Source: Aquilaria yunnanensis (taxonomy: Eukaryota > Streptophyta > Magnoliopsida > Malvales > Thymelaeaceae). From it: DNA of 64,000 nucleotides. Position 1 is the first letter of the stretch. Every line of letters begins with the position of its first letter. Below are positions 10,579-22,505 of the stretch, piece after piece. Under the pieces are notes generated by a model, which did not search any database, was not told where the DNA came from, and saw only the letters and a program-made list of their open reading frames with translations. The stretch covers positions 48,747,001-48,811,000 of the forward strand of contig CM077594.1 in assembly GCA_039654915.1 (NCBI GenBank), given 5' to 3'. A program made the translations under genes and the position numbers.

Positions 10579-10830
10579 CTAGGTCATGAATATGTATATG
10601 TTGCATGTAGTGAGCATGATTTAGGATCATACATATGTGTATGATTGTTATACGGCTAATGAAGGATATGTGTATGGAGCAATGAAGGCATGTTTGTGTA
10701 TTTCTAATTGAATGTTGTATGCATCTCTTTTGCCATATATGAGCATGTTAGAAGTTGTTTCATACACATGTTGCTTTGTTGAGTCTTGTTGTGTAAATTG
10801 AACTACAACATGTGAATTGCATCAGTGTAG

Positions 10831-11130
10831 ATGGCTTGTAAGAATATAGTTGCAGAATTAAACCGTAACCTCAAATTGGATGGTAAAAACTATTCAATTT
10901 GGCAACAGAAGGTCAAATTCATTTTAACTGAGCAAGATACTCTTGATGTGCTCACTCAAGAGATCATGCCTCCTGCTGAGGGACAGGATAGGATTGCCTA
11001 TGAGGCATTCCTTAAGAAGAACTCAATGTGTAGAGTCACTCTCCTCTCCACTATGGTGGATGAGATTATGGTGGAATTCTCCATGCTTGAAGGGGCTAAG
11101 GCCATATGGGACTCAGTCAAGGCCAAGTAT
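10831..11130 (+). pseudogene. A1 gag, N-terminal fragment
   Basis: It starts at ATG 10831 and shows the UBN2-type gag beginning (motifs LKLDGKNYSIWQQKVKF and EILPP-like EIMPPAEG). It is the same as residues 1 to about 100 of the A2 polyprotein. It stops at the inserted A solo LTR; the frame beyond 11130 is insertion sequence. Gag forms the virus-like particle around the element RNA. Confidence 0.9.
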
Positions 11131-12299
11131 GTTATCATAAGATCCTGAAAATCTTCAGCATATTTGTTCATTTGAGTTCAACATGGATATAGGTATGCAT
11201 AACATGTTATATAACATATCAAGATCACATACATGTTATGTTAAATAAATCCTAGCATGCTACTAAGAACATACATAAGAAATGAAACCTAACATGCTAC
11301 TAAACCAAGAAAAGATGTGCACCTTTCTTCTTGGTTATCTTTGGTGAAAACTTGAGGGAGAACTTGATCTTAGAGGAGCACCTTGAAGCTTGAAATAGAG
11401 ATGAACAATCTCTATGTAAATCCACCCACAATGCTCTCAAAAAGTGTTTAATATTTCGGCCTCTAAAGGAAATAGGAGGAGAATAATTTTCTCTCAATAA
11501 AATGGAGCAAATGGAGTGCCAAATTCGTTCTTAAAATGGCCAGCCACTAAAGGCTATTTATAGATGACCAAAAGGCACACCTTTACACCAAGAAAGGTGT
11601 CTTTTAAGCCAAAGAACACTTCCTTTGGCTAAGGGTCATGTATGGTGGCGAAAATACATGTCTTTTAGCCAAGGAACACTTCCTTTGGCCTATAACCACC
11701 CCATAACTTCCTTATGGGCGAAAATACATGTCTTTTACCCAAGGAACATCACTCTTGGTGCAATAACCACCCAACCACCCTCATGCCTGAATATACATGT
11801 CTTTTCACTCAAGGAACACTTCCTTTGGATGAAAGGACATGTTCTTTTAAACAATAGTCATCTCTTTTGATGAAGAGACATACCTTTACATAAGAGATGT
11901 GTCTCTTGGTGGTTTTGAGCTAAAAGCAGGGTGAACTAGCACAAAGCTAGCTCACTATGCTACTTATGCACCATTGAGCTCCTTTGAGCTCCAACCAAGC
12001 ACCATGAACTGAGGTCCAGCTCCTAGAGCTGACCTAGAGCTGGAGTTAGCTACTCTCGGCTGAATTGAACTGAAGTCCAGCCACACTCAGCTACCAAAAG
12101 CTGAAGTGAGCTGACTTGAGCTGACTTGAGCTAACTTGAGCTGAAGTCCAGCTACTTTGAGCCACTTATAGCTGAAGTGAGCTGACTTGAGCTAAAGGGA
12201 GCTACTTGTAGCTGCCTGAGATAGCTATTCAAGCTAGAGTTAGCTTAATGAGCTCAAATCCTATCTTACAAGGATCTTGGGGCGCTAAAAATTCCAATA
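11131..12299 (-). mobile_element. Solo LTR of family A in A1 gag, with rearranged end
   Basis: It is homologous to the A LTR in minus orientation and about 1169 bp long. The right end AATTCCAATA carries a changed terminal CA. GTATA follows at 12300-12304, and GTAT precedes the left end, a plausible target duplication. The terminal 30 bases on the left are inverted relative to all other A LTRs, and about 30 adjacent bases are missing. A copy of the AGCT array lies at about 11930-12240. Confidence 0.85.
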
Positions 12300-12768
12300 G
12301 TATAGAGATGTTTCTATAGAGAAACAACGCTCAATGATTCTCAAGTTTGAGAATTATGTGAAGCGTGCTGATCACTCTATGAGTGCTCACTTGCGTGAGA
12401 TGTCACGCATGATCCACCAACTCAAGACAGCAGGGCATGTGCTCACTGAAGAGCAACACGTGCAAGCAATAATCCGTTCCCTGCCCGATGAGGAATGGCA
12501 GTTGATGAAGGTCAACTTCCGCCATAACCCTCAAATAATGTCATTTGATGGCATTGCTCGTCACCTCCTGCTTGAGGCTGAGGTGATGGCCCTTAAGGAC
12601 CATTCTAAGGCATATGTTGCCTCATCCTCTACCCAGAAGGGATGGAAGAAGAGTGGTGGCAAAGGAGGGCCAGGGAAGGGCAAGGGAAAAGGTCCTACTT
12701 CCAAGAAAAGGTTCAAGAAGAAGTGGGACATAAGCAGGCTAAAGTGCTTCAACTGTGGGTATAAATGA
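12300..12768 (+). pseudogene. A1 gag, C-terminal fragment
   Basis: It continues gag after the solo LTR and runs through a Lys/Gly-rich basic stretch into the zinc knuckle. The frame ends in the knuckle: after CFNCGYK a TGA (12766-12768) replaces the Gly codon GGA seen in A2. This G-to-T change is a transversion, unlike most stops in the window. The rest of the knuckle, HFAKDC, is readable after the stop. Confidence 0.9.
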
Positions 12769-13392
12769 CACTTTGCAAAAGATTGCAAGGGTCCACCCAA
12801 GGTACATACATACCCTTCTACTTCCATTGTACATGTTGTGTCATATACATTACTAACTGAGTGCAATTCTTTGTGGATTGTAGACTCAGGAGCAACGGAC
12901 CACATAGCCCGGGACAGGTCCTGGTTTGTGGCCTACAGGAAGCTCTCAAAAGGAGCTAAGCATGTTTCAGTGGGAAATGATGCCAGGCTGGAAGTAGAAG
13001 GCATAGGAACATGTAAAATTCCTGTGAATATTGGATATTTGTATCTAATAGATGTATTGTATGTACCAAACATTTGTAGAAATTTGATTTCTATAAGTTC
13101 TATGTTGAAGTACAATTATTGCTTTAACTTCTTTAATAATAATGTGTATATTTTTAAAGATAATAAGATAGTATGCACTTGCTCAGTTAATAATGGGCTT
13201 TATGAGTTGAAGCCAACTAACCATTCTGTTGCAAGTCCTAGTTGTTATGTGACAGAGGTCACAAATGAAATAAGATGGCATGAGAGGTTGGGTCATATTG
13301 GTCAAGATAGAATGGACAAGCTAGCCAAGAGTGGCTTGCTAGGTTCCGTGACCAAGGCTGTCCTTCCAAGTTGCTAATCATGCCTAGAGGGC
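12769..13392 (+). pseudogene. A1 protease and integrase N-terminal fragment
   Basis: It is in frame with gag apart from the stop at 12766. The protease active site reads IVDSGATDH (near 12880-12905). The pre-integrase/zinc part follows with WHERLGHIGQDRMDKLAKSGLLG. There is a stop TAA at about 13375-13377, just before the B solo LTR insertion at the duplication AGGGC. Confidence 0.88.
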
Positions 13393-14808
13393 TGTTGGTT
13401 TTCGGGAGCCAAATAGCACAGCGGAATTTAACCGAAACCCTCCAGGATCCAAGTGAAACGGGGTAAACCGGGTGTTCAAAAATTTTCATACCTAATTTTC
13501 GTTTGAGATCTCTTAGTCAACTGTAGAGTCGAATCACAAAACCTGAACAGTTGACGTGTTCAAGCTCTCTATAGTATCCACACGAGCCTCTCGGGATCAC
13601 CACGGTTCCACCACATCCTAGCAGATGCGTTTCTCTTGCGCTAGCAGTGCTAGCTTACGTCCTCCAACGAGTTACAAGAGAAGAGTGCGGCTGTCCTTTT
13701 GGGAGGTTAGGGCAAGGAGACTTGCGAATTTCTCACTAGAAGTTGTATTTATAATGAGACTCAACTTCCAGGCCTAATGGGTTTCAAAGGCCTAATCTAA
13801 TTAGGATTTAATTTCGGGCTTAATAATGGCTCAACTCTTGGGCCCATTGTTAATACGAAATTAAAGTGAAACCATAACCCAAATAATTAGCCCATGCACT
13901 CTAATGATACAAATAGCTCTATGTGTGCGACCCAATAGGCTTTTATCATGTTGGCAATGATCATAAATCATGTTTATGATCATAAGCAATCAGCGGTGTC
14001 TAGCAACACATCATTGCTACCCAAGTGACAAGATTGTCAATGATTCGACTAAACCTTTATGATCATCACCGATATATGCCATTGTCCTTTTGTCCAAGAT
14101 ATCAAGACTAAGCACGGGACATGGAATGTGTCACTCTCGTATAGCCCAATCTTTGGTTTCTTGATTACCGAGTAGACTAACTTAAACTGATGACATTGAT
14201 ATCGTATATCAACTCATCCGAGCATGGCCATGCATTTTCTAAGTGTCACTCTAGCAAGGGGCCCGAAGATATCACTTCCGTTACATAGGAGGGAAAAATC
14301 CCATCTTGATCATACAAATCCCTCCGCATGATATGTGACATACCCAATGACCTCCTTCAACTCCACTCAGTTACGAGCAACAAAGGAAAGTATCAAAGTA
14401 TGTGACTCACATGTAGGGAACCTTGATGATCTTAGGTCGAAGGACTACATATACCATGATCACTATGAGAATCACTTATGACACTCATATAACGATCCAT
14501 GTAGTGTTCTCATGGTGGGTCGATCCAGTACACAAGTTCTCCAACTTGTACCCATATGTAGACTACATATCTCATATTAGTCTCCACATATGCTAGTCGT
14601 TATGTATTATTGCAACCCGCTCCACAATAATACTAGACCAGGGACGTTTAAGAATATCATTATTCTAGGGTTACAATTATGTTTGTTAAGTTACGCAGAA
14701 ACAAAACAACAAACATAATTGCTGGATTAATGCCTTAATAAAATATCATGACTCAATGTGCAAAAATACAATCATCTCATGATTGGCTTTTTGGGCACAA
14801 CACTAACA
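13393..14808 (-). mobile_element. Solo LTR of family B in A1 (1416 bp)
   Basis: It is the same length as the LTRs of the B element, in minus orientation, beginning TGTTGG and ending TAACA. The target duplication AGGGC stands at 13388-13392 and 14809-14813. It interrupts A1 between the pre-integrase domain and the integrase core. Confidence 0.96.
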
Positions 14809-15222
14809 AGGGCAAAACCACAAGAAAGCCTTTTGGCAAAGCAACTAGGAGAGGTGAGGCACTAAGTTTAGTTCACTCTGACCTATTTGGGCCAATGAGG
14901 GTTGAATCTAGAAATGGATTCAAGTTTTTCACCACATTCACAGATGATTACACTCGATTCACCCACATCTACCTACTAAGAAACAAGGCAGAGGCCTTGG
15001 CATGCTTTGAGAAGTATGTACACTTGGTTGAGAACCAAGTAGGTAAGAAGGTTAAGTCCTTGAGGACAGATAGGGGTGGAGAGTATACATCAAATGTATT
15101 CAAGGCATTTTGTGACTTGAAGGGTATTGAAAGGGAGTTCACTCTTCCTTGGACACCCCAACAGAATGGAGTGTCTGAGAGGAAGAATAGAACTCTTATG
15201 GACATGGTACGTTCCATGATTG
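14809..15222 (+). pseudogene. A1 integrase core fragment
   Basis: It contains the copia integrase core: first Asp in VHSDLFGPM, then TFTDDYTRF, second Asp in LRTDRGGEY and the Glu in NGVSERKNRT. These are the expected D, D, E residues. It ends at MVRSM where element B inserted in the duplication GATTG (15218-15222). The frame is open throughout. Confidence 0.92.
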
Positions 15223-16638
15223 TGTTAGTGTTGTGCCTAAAAAGCCAATCATGAGATGATTGTATTTTTGCAAATTGAGTCATGATATTTTATTGAGGCA
15301 TTAATCCAGCAATTTTGTTTGTTGTTTTGTTTTTGCGTAACGTAATAAACATAATTGTAACCCTAGAATAATGATATTCTTAAACGTCCCTAGTATAGTA
15401 TTATTGTGGAGCGGGTTGCAATAATACATAATGACTAGCATATGTGGAGACTAATATGAGATATGTAGTCTACATATGGGTACAAGTTGGAGAACTTGTG
15501 TACTGGACCGACCCACCATGAGAACACTTCATGGATCGTTATATGAGTGTCATAAGTGATTCTCATAGTGATCATGGTATATGTAGTCCTTCGACCTAAG
15601 ATCATCAAGGTTCCCTACATGTGAGTCACATACTTTAACACTTTCCTTTGTTGCTCGTAACTGAGTGAACTTGAAGGAGGTCATTGGGTATGTCACATAT
15701 CATGCGGAGGGATTTGTATGATCAAGATGGGATTTGTCCCTCCTATGTAACGGGAGTGATATCTTTGGGCCCCTTGATAGAGTGAGACTTAGAAAATGCA
15801 TGGCCATGCTCCGATGAGTTGATATATGATATCAATGTCATCAGTTTAAGTTGGTCTACTCGGTAATCAAGAAACCAAAGATTGGGCTATACGAGAGTGA
15901 CACATTCCATGTCTCGTGCTTAGTCTTGATATCTTGGACAAAGGGATAATGGCATATATCGGTGATGATCATAAAGGTTTAGTCGATTCACCGACAATCT
16001 TGTCACTTGGGTAGCAATGATGTGTTGCTAGACACCGCTCATTGCTTATGATCATAAATGTGATTTATGATCATTGCCAACATGGCAAGAGCCTATTGGG
16101 TCGCACACGTAGAGCTATTTGGATCATTAGAGTGCATGGGCTAATTATTTGGGTTATGGTTTCACTTTAATTTCGTATTAATAATGGGCCAAGGAGTTGA
16201 GCCATTATTAAGCCCGAAATTAAATCCTAATTGGATTAGGGCTTTGAAACCCATTAGGCCTGGAAATTGAGTCTCACTATAAATACAACTTTTAAGTGAG
16301 AAATTCGTAGGTCTCCTTGCCCTAGCCTCCCAAAAGGACAGCCACACTCTTCTCTTGCAATTCCTTGGAGGACGCAAGCTAGCACTGCGAGCGCAAGAGA
16401 AACGCATCTGCCGGGACGTGGTGGAAGCGTGGTGATCCCGAGAGGCTCGTGTGGTTACCATAGAGAGCCTGAACACGTCAACTGTTCAGGTTTTGTGATT
16501 CGACTCTACAGTTGAGTGAGAGATCTCAACCGAAAATTAGGTATGAAATTTTTGAACACCCGGTTTACCCCGTTTCACTTGGATCCTGGAGGGTTTCGGT
16601 TAAATTCCGCTGCGCTGTTTGGCTCCCGAAACCCAACA
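15223..16638 (+). repeat. 5' LTR of B (1416 bp)
   Basis: It starts TGTTAGTGTTG and ends ACCCAACA. A TATAAATA box is at 16278-16285. The antisense ORF of about 104 codons near its end recurs in every B LTR copy only because the LTRs are homologous. Confidence 0.96.
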
Positions 16639-16639
16639 G

Positions 16640-16651
16640 TGGTATCAGAGC
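16640..16651 (+). promoter_or_regulatory. Primer binding site of B
   Basis: TGGTATCAGAGC lies one base after the 5' LTR and matches initiator tRNA-Met, as in A and C. All three families share this primer. Confidence 0.92.
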
Positions 16652-18091
16652 TACTGGTGAAACCCTAAATCGGGATTGAGTGTTGAATCGCATGATGCTA
16701 TGTGTTCGATTGGTTTTCGGCCATGATTAATTAGATTGATTCATGATGCATGAAACCGGAATTCGTAATGAAAATATGAGATATATGAAGAAACGACACA
16801 AATTGGTTAATGAGATTAACCCGAAATTGATAGGTATGAGATACCTATATGGATTAGGATTCTTGCAATAGTTGCAAAAACCCTAGGTTTGTTCGGATTC
16901 GGCCTATTCGGGCACCGAAAGTAAGGTATTTTTGGTGGCTCGAATGGAGGAGTCTCGGGTGCCTACTTTCTCGAAATAGAAGATTTCGGGCTAAGCAATT
17001 GTAAGACAATTTTTTGCGCCGGGGGGCGCTGACCGGCCAGCGGGACCGCCGTATGCGAAGCGCCACATAAATAAAAACTGGTTAATCAACACGCGAAAAT
17101 TGGCATGCATGTTTGTTGAATGAGATTTGACATGATATGCTGATTAGTGTTTGAAGCATGGTGCATGGTTATAGCCCTTGATTGGTTGTACTTGTAAATA
17201 CGGCCTGCGAGTCGTGCCTTTTCTTATCACTCTCATTGTACATTCTCTTCTCACCTTACTCCCCTCGAATGTAACTCGAGGTTTCTATTATTGATGTAAT
17301 GGTGCATTATGGGCTCATGCAAGGAGGTATGTCCAAGGAGGTGACAACAAAAGGGCAGCCAAGAAAGGAAGAGAAGGAGCTTGTAAAGACTCTTTTCTTT
17401 TCTTAGGCTTTTATGATATTCTCATTGGCTTGAGAATATCGCATAGTTTGGGCTATAACCATGTCACGTTTATTTCTTGTAAGCATGAGATGCATGTTTT
17501 ATATTTGTATGTGATGCATGTATAAAACAACCGGAGATAACAAATTGGTGAGATCAAAAGATAAAATCCCTCAAACAAATATTAAGTCATTAAATGTGAT
17601 GCCTTCCAAATGTTGGCACTCGTCAAGACTTTGATCAACATTAGGTGGGTTTGCCAAAGCAAAGTACCTATGTTCATCTTGGTAAGGCGCGATGGGATAA
17701 TAGTGATATCCAAACTGCTAACTTTGGGTTTGACTTAACTAAGTCATCCTAATAGGATTAGGGACTTAGAGGCATAGAGTTGGGCTTAAGTTCATGAGAT
17801 GAGCTTGGACAAGTGTTGTTCACCCAACTATCCAAGAGTTGCATAAGATGCAATTGGCAAGGAGTTGCCTACCTAAATAGCTGTAACTTGAGAGAAAAGC
17901 CAAAGCTGACTCAGGTTGTGGTCAAATATGGATCTTGGCCCGCTAGAATACCTTAGCGCCGAGGTGTTCCGAAATAATACCGAGGGTTATTATTTTGAGG
18001 AAAATAGTGGGAGTATCGTTTAATAAAAGACCTTATTAAATGAATTAAAATACATGACTCTTACACTGCATATTTACTATTGTAGATAACC
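16652..18091 (+). other. B untranslated leader
   Basis: About 1.44 kb between primer site and gag ATG with no supported ORF. One short GC-rich patch (about 17015-17050) stands out from the AT-rich surroundings. Long leaders of this kind are known in BARE/Angela elements, where packaging and dimer signals lie. Confidence 0.6.
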
Positions 18092-19024
18092 ATGGCACAA
18101 AACACATCGACACTTTCGTTGCGATCGATCCTTGAGAAGGAAAAACTTAATGGGACCAACTTTCTCAAATGGTACCGAAACTTGAGGATAGTCCTCAAAC
18201 AAGAGAGAAAGGCATATGTCCTAGAGCAGCCCATTCCGAATGAGCCTGCTGCCACTGCTCCAAGAGCTGAAAGGGATGCTCACAAGAGGCATTCTGATGA
18301 TGCTTTGGATGTTGCATGCCTCATGCTTATTACCATGGAATCTGAGCTTCAGAAGCAACATGAGAACATGGGGGCGTTCGATATGATCGGACATCTCAAA
18401 ATGCTTTTCCAAGAGCAAGCTAGGCATGAGAGGTTTGAGACCTCTAAGGCATTGTTTCAGTGCAAGATGTCTGAGGGAAGTCCCGTGGGTCCTCATGTGC
18501 TCAAGATGATTGGGTACATTGAGAATCTTGAGAATTTGGGATTTGCTCTTCAGAAAGAGTTGGCTATCGATGTAGTCTTGCAATCGTTGCCTGAAAGCTA
18601 CAGTCAGTTCGTCATGAACTATAACATGAACGACCTAGACAAGTCCCTTCTTGAATTGCTCAACATGTTGAGAACTGCTGAGCAAAACCCTAAGAAGGCT
18701 AAGCCCATTTTGATGGTTCAAAAGGGCAAGGGAAAAGGAAAAGCCAACAAGAAGAAGGATAAAGCTAATGGAAAGTCCAATGCTAGTTCTTCTTCAGCTG
18801 CACTGAAACCAAAGGGTGGTGTGGCAAAGGAAGGGGAGTGCTTCCATTGTAAGCAACCTGGACACTGGAAGCGCAACTGCAAGCTCTATCTTGAAGAACT
18901 TGCTAAGGAAAAGGGAAGTAAGACTTCCACTTCAGGTATTTTTGTTATAGAGGCTAACTTTTCTACTTCCTCATCTTGGGTATTGGATATTGGATGTGGA
19001 TCTCACATTTGTGCAAATGTGTAG
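18092..19024 (+). CDS. gag: B gag and start of protease
   Basis: A 310-codon frame from a good ATG. The UBN2-type gag fills about residues 1-220, then a Lys-rich stretch, then a zinc knuckle CFHCKQPGHWKRNC at about residues 250-263. The protease begins after it with the active site at 18986-18994 reading Asp-Ile-Gly, where functional copia proteases have Asp-Thr/Ser-Gly. A TAG at 19022-19024 ends the frame; the polyprotein continues in the same frame afterwards. Both defects fit single C-to-T changes. Gag should still be made; the downstream enzymes need readthrough. Confidence 0.9.
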   Translation: MAQNTSTLSLRSILEKEKLNGTNFLKWYRNLRIVLKQERKAYVLEQPIPNEPAATAPRAERDAHKRHSDDALDVACLMLITMESELQKQHENMGAFDMIGHLKMLFQEQARHERFETSKALFQCKMSEGSPVGPHVLKMIGYIENLENLGFALQKELAIDVVLQSLPESYSQFVMNYNMNDLDKSLLELLNMLRTAEQNPKKAKPILMVQKGKGKGKANKKKDKANGKSNASSSSAALKPKGGVAKEGECFHCKQPGHWKRNCKLYLEELAKEKGSKTSTSGIFVIEANFSTSSSWVLDIGCGSHICANV

Positions 19025-19751
19025 GATCTAAGTAGAAGTAGAAGATTGGCCCGAGGTGAAGTGGACCTACGTGTTGGAAATGGAGCAAGGGTTGCTGCCT
19101 TAGCCGTAGGGACTCATGTTCTCACTTTACCTAGTGGATTAGTTTTAGAATTAGACAACTGCTACTTTGTGCCTACTATTAGTAGAAATTTGATTTCTGT
19201 TTCTTGTTTGGACAAGAAAGGTTTTTCATTTATAATAAAGGACAAATGTTGTTCTATTTATTTGAATGAAATCTTTTATGGTAGTGCTCAACTTAGCAAT
19301 GGGTTGTATGTTCTAGACCTTGAAGATCCAATCTATAATGTGAATACCAAGAAGGTCAGATTAAATGATTCAAACTTGACCTATCTCTGGCACTGTCGCT
19401 TGGGCCATATAAATGAGACCCGCATATCCAAGCTCCATCAGGATGGACTCTTGGACTCATTTGATTTTGAATCATATGAGACATGTGAGTCATGTTTGTT
19501 GGGCAAGATGACCAAAGCCACATTCACAGGGCAAAGTGAAAGGGCTAATGACTTACTAGGACTTATACATAGTGATGTATGTGGCCCTATGTCTACACAA
19601 GCTAGAGGAGGTTCCCAATACTTCATTACTTTCACTGATGACTTCAGCAGATATGGCTATGTGTATCTTATGAGACACAAGTCAGAATCCTTTGAAAAGT
19701 TTAAAAAATTCAAGAATGAAGTAGAGAATCAACTCGGGAAGAGTATCAAAG
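19025..19751 (+). pseudogene. B protease remainder and integrase, part 1
   Basis: It is in the same frame as gag after the amber stop. It contains the rest of the protease (GEVDLRVGNGARVAAL), the pre-integrase zinc domain (HCRLGHINETRISKL, CESC), and the integrase start with the first Asp (HSDVCGPM) and TFTDDFSRYGYVY. It is cut at KSIKV by A2 within the duplicated target CAAAG (19747-19751). Apart from the stop before it and the insertion, I see no lesion. Confidence 0.93.
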
Positions 19752-21217
19752 TGAAGATTTTCAGGATCTCAATAATAACATACTCTTATGTTATTCATTT
19801 GTGTATATGCCACATGCATATAAGTTTTCCATACATATTGTCTCAAAAACAATATCTAGCATGCTATTTGAGTTCAACATGAATATAGACATACTTATCC
19901 AGTCAAACAAACTTAGCATGCCACTAAGATCATTCATAAAATTTAAATCCTTAGCATGCTACTAAAGCAAGAAAGGATGCGTACCTTCCTTTTGATAGTC
20001 TTGTGCCGAAAAGGAAAAAGAAGGACTTGATCTTAGAGATACGCCTTGAGGCTTGAATTGAGATGAAGAATCTCAATGTAATTTCACCCACAATGCTCTA
20101 AGAAAGTGTCTAATATTTCGGCTCTTTAAAGGAATGAAAGGAGGAATTTTTCTCTCAAGAAAAATGGTGCAAATTGAGTGTAAAATTCGTACTCTCAATG
20201 GCCAGCCACTAAAGGCTATTTATAGATGACCAAAAGGCACACCTTTACACCAAGAAAGGTGTCCTTTAAGCCAAAGAACACTTCCTTTGGCTAAGGGTCA
20301 TGTATGGTGGCGAAAATACATGTCTTTTAGCCAAGGAACACTTCCTTTGGCCTATAACCACCCATAACTACCTTATGGGCGAAAATACATGTCTTTTAAG
20401 TCAAGGAACACTTCCTTTGGCCTATAACCACCCATAACTACCTTATGGGCGAAAATACATGTCTTTTAAGTCTAAAGGACATCACATTTGGTGCAATAAC
20501 CACCTCAACCACCTCCATGGCCGAACATACATGTCCTTTAAAGTCAAAGGACATCACTCTTGGTGCTATAAGCACCCTATGGCCGAATATACATGTCCAT
20601 TCACCCAAGGAACACTTCCTTTGGATGAAAGGACATGTTCTTTTAGCCAAGAGTTATTTCTTTTGATGAAGAGACATACCTTTACACAAAAGATGTGTCT
20701 CTTGGTGGTTTTGAGCTAAAAACAAGGTGAGCTGGCACAAAGCTAGCTCAATATGCTACTTATGCACCATTGAGCTCCTTTGAGCTCCAACCAAGCACCA
20801 TGAACTAAGGTCCAGCTCCAAGAACTGACCTTGAGCTGGAGTTAGCTGCTTTCAGCTGAAGTAAACTGAAGTCCAGCTACACTCAGCTACCAAAAGCTGA
20901 AGTGAGCTGACTTGAGCTGACTTGAGCTGAAGTCCAGCTACATTCAGCTACCATAAGCTGAAGTGAGCTGACTTGAGCTTACTTGAGCTAACTTGAGCTG
21001 AAGTCCAGCTACATTCAGCTACCATAAGCTGAAGTGAGCTGACTTGAGCTAACTTGAGCTGAAGTCCAGCTACTTTGAGCTACTTATAGCTGAAGTGAGC
21101 TGACTTGAGCTAAGGGGAGCTACTTCTAGCTGCCTTAGATACCTTTTCAAGCTATAGTTAGCTCAACGAGCTCAAATCCTATCTTAAAAGGATCTTGGTG
21201 CGCCAAGAATTCCAACA
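19752..21217 (-). repeat. 3' LTR of A2 (1466 bp)
   Basis: In minus orientation, the left end begins TGAAGATTTT and the right end finishes TTCCAACA. It contains the AGCT array (about 20740-21170) and several tandem units of about 70 bp (about 20260-20560). On its right flank ACTCCCACT is the reverse of the polypurine tract. Confidence 0.95.
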
Positions 21218-22505
21218 AACTCCCACTCGCACTAAGATGCTTTTAAAACTCCCAGCTCCCACTCAAAACAAAACTCCTTAATCCTTGTAGCCGAAATAAT
21301 CTAGACACTTCTACATATATAGAGTTGTGGGTGCGACCTCAAGGCACACACACTAAGTCTCTTCTATTGAGGTTGTTAGACTCTCAATAGAAGATTGTCC
21401 TCTCCTCATAGTTTGAACTTCTTCAAACTTTCCTTGAACACATCAAGTACAAGTGTGTTGCTTAAACACATCAAGCTTTCTTGAACACATCAAGTTTTTC
21501 TTGAACACATCAAGTTTTGCCTTTCAGACCCCAGACATATGATACACTTCTTAATCACAATCAGTCTCTTTCTCTGAATTTCAACTCCTTGAAATCCATG
21601 ATTGTATTAAGCATTGTGTACTCATTTAAATCACAATTCAATCTATCATACTACTCACAGTAATATGTGGGCCCAAGATTGAATTTAGTGAACGTGTACC
21701 ATCTTAATGTCTTTCCTTTGAGCTTCAACTACTTAGGTCAATGAATTAACATGATCACCCAAAAGGAGGATACTCCAGTCTCATTTCTCTAAGACCTTCG
21801 ACAACCAATCAAAGTGATCATAATTAACTCAACTTCCTAATAGCAAGCTATAGTCACTAAGAGTCTGATTTGAAGAATCTCACACTAAGCAAGAACAGAG
21901 ACAACTTGCTTAAATTCTTCTATGGTCGTATTTCATGGTCATGGAACACTTGGAAACACATCCATTAAAGTTCCAGAATACACTTCTAAGGTGTTTTACT
22001 CATGTCACTCCCACTTGGAGTGATCTCCATTCCAATTGAGGAGTGTGTCATTTCTCCCTCTTAAAACACCATTAAGTGTACTCCTCTTATCATATAAAAG
22101 GAGGACATGTCAATAACCATGAAATTTCTCCATGTAAGCCCTTGCTTACATCTAACATAGGCTAGGATGTATGAATGGTCATACAAACTGAATGCACCAA
22201 AGCATTGAACCTTGATTACTCATAATCTAGGCGACCATGAAAGGCTAAAGTGTCATGTGTTGGAGCATGACTCCCACTTAAATGGACCATTCATTTAAGT
22301 CTTTAGCCAGTCTCATCCTTAATCTTACACAAAGATCAAGGGCGAATGACTCGTGTGAGAAAGTCATTCTCTACCTATGTTTGACATGTTCATTTGTTCG
22401 TTGTGTTTTCTAAAATTGAACTGATTATTTCATAAAATAATCTATATTATCACAAAAATAATACTTAACATGTGTGACACCAAAGAGGTGAAGTACATCC
22501 AACAT
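21218..22505 (-). other. A2 3' untranslated region and polypurine tract
   Basis: About 1.29 kb between the RNase H stop and the 3' LTR, with no ORF of note. The same region exists in A1, A3 and A4, so the long 3' UTR belongs to the family. A short GAACACATCAAG-type motif is repeated here (about 21430-21520) with fewer copies in the sisters. The polypurine tract AGTGGGAGTTT (minus) adjoins the LTR. Confidence 0.7.

Noticed and set aside
14748..14808. Apparent N-terminus of the integrase fragment at 14748
   Set aside because: These bases are B solo LTR. The A1 coding part begins after the target duplication at 14809.
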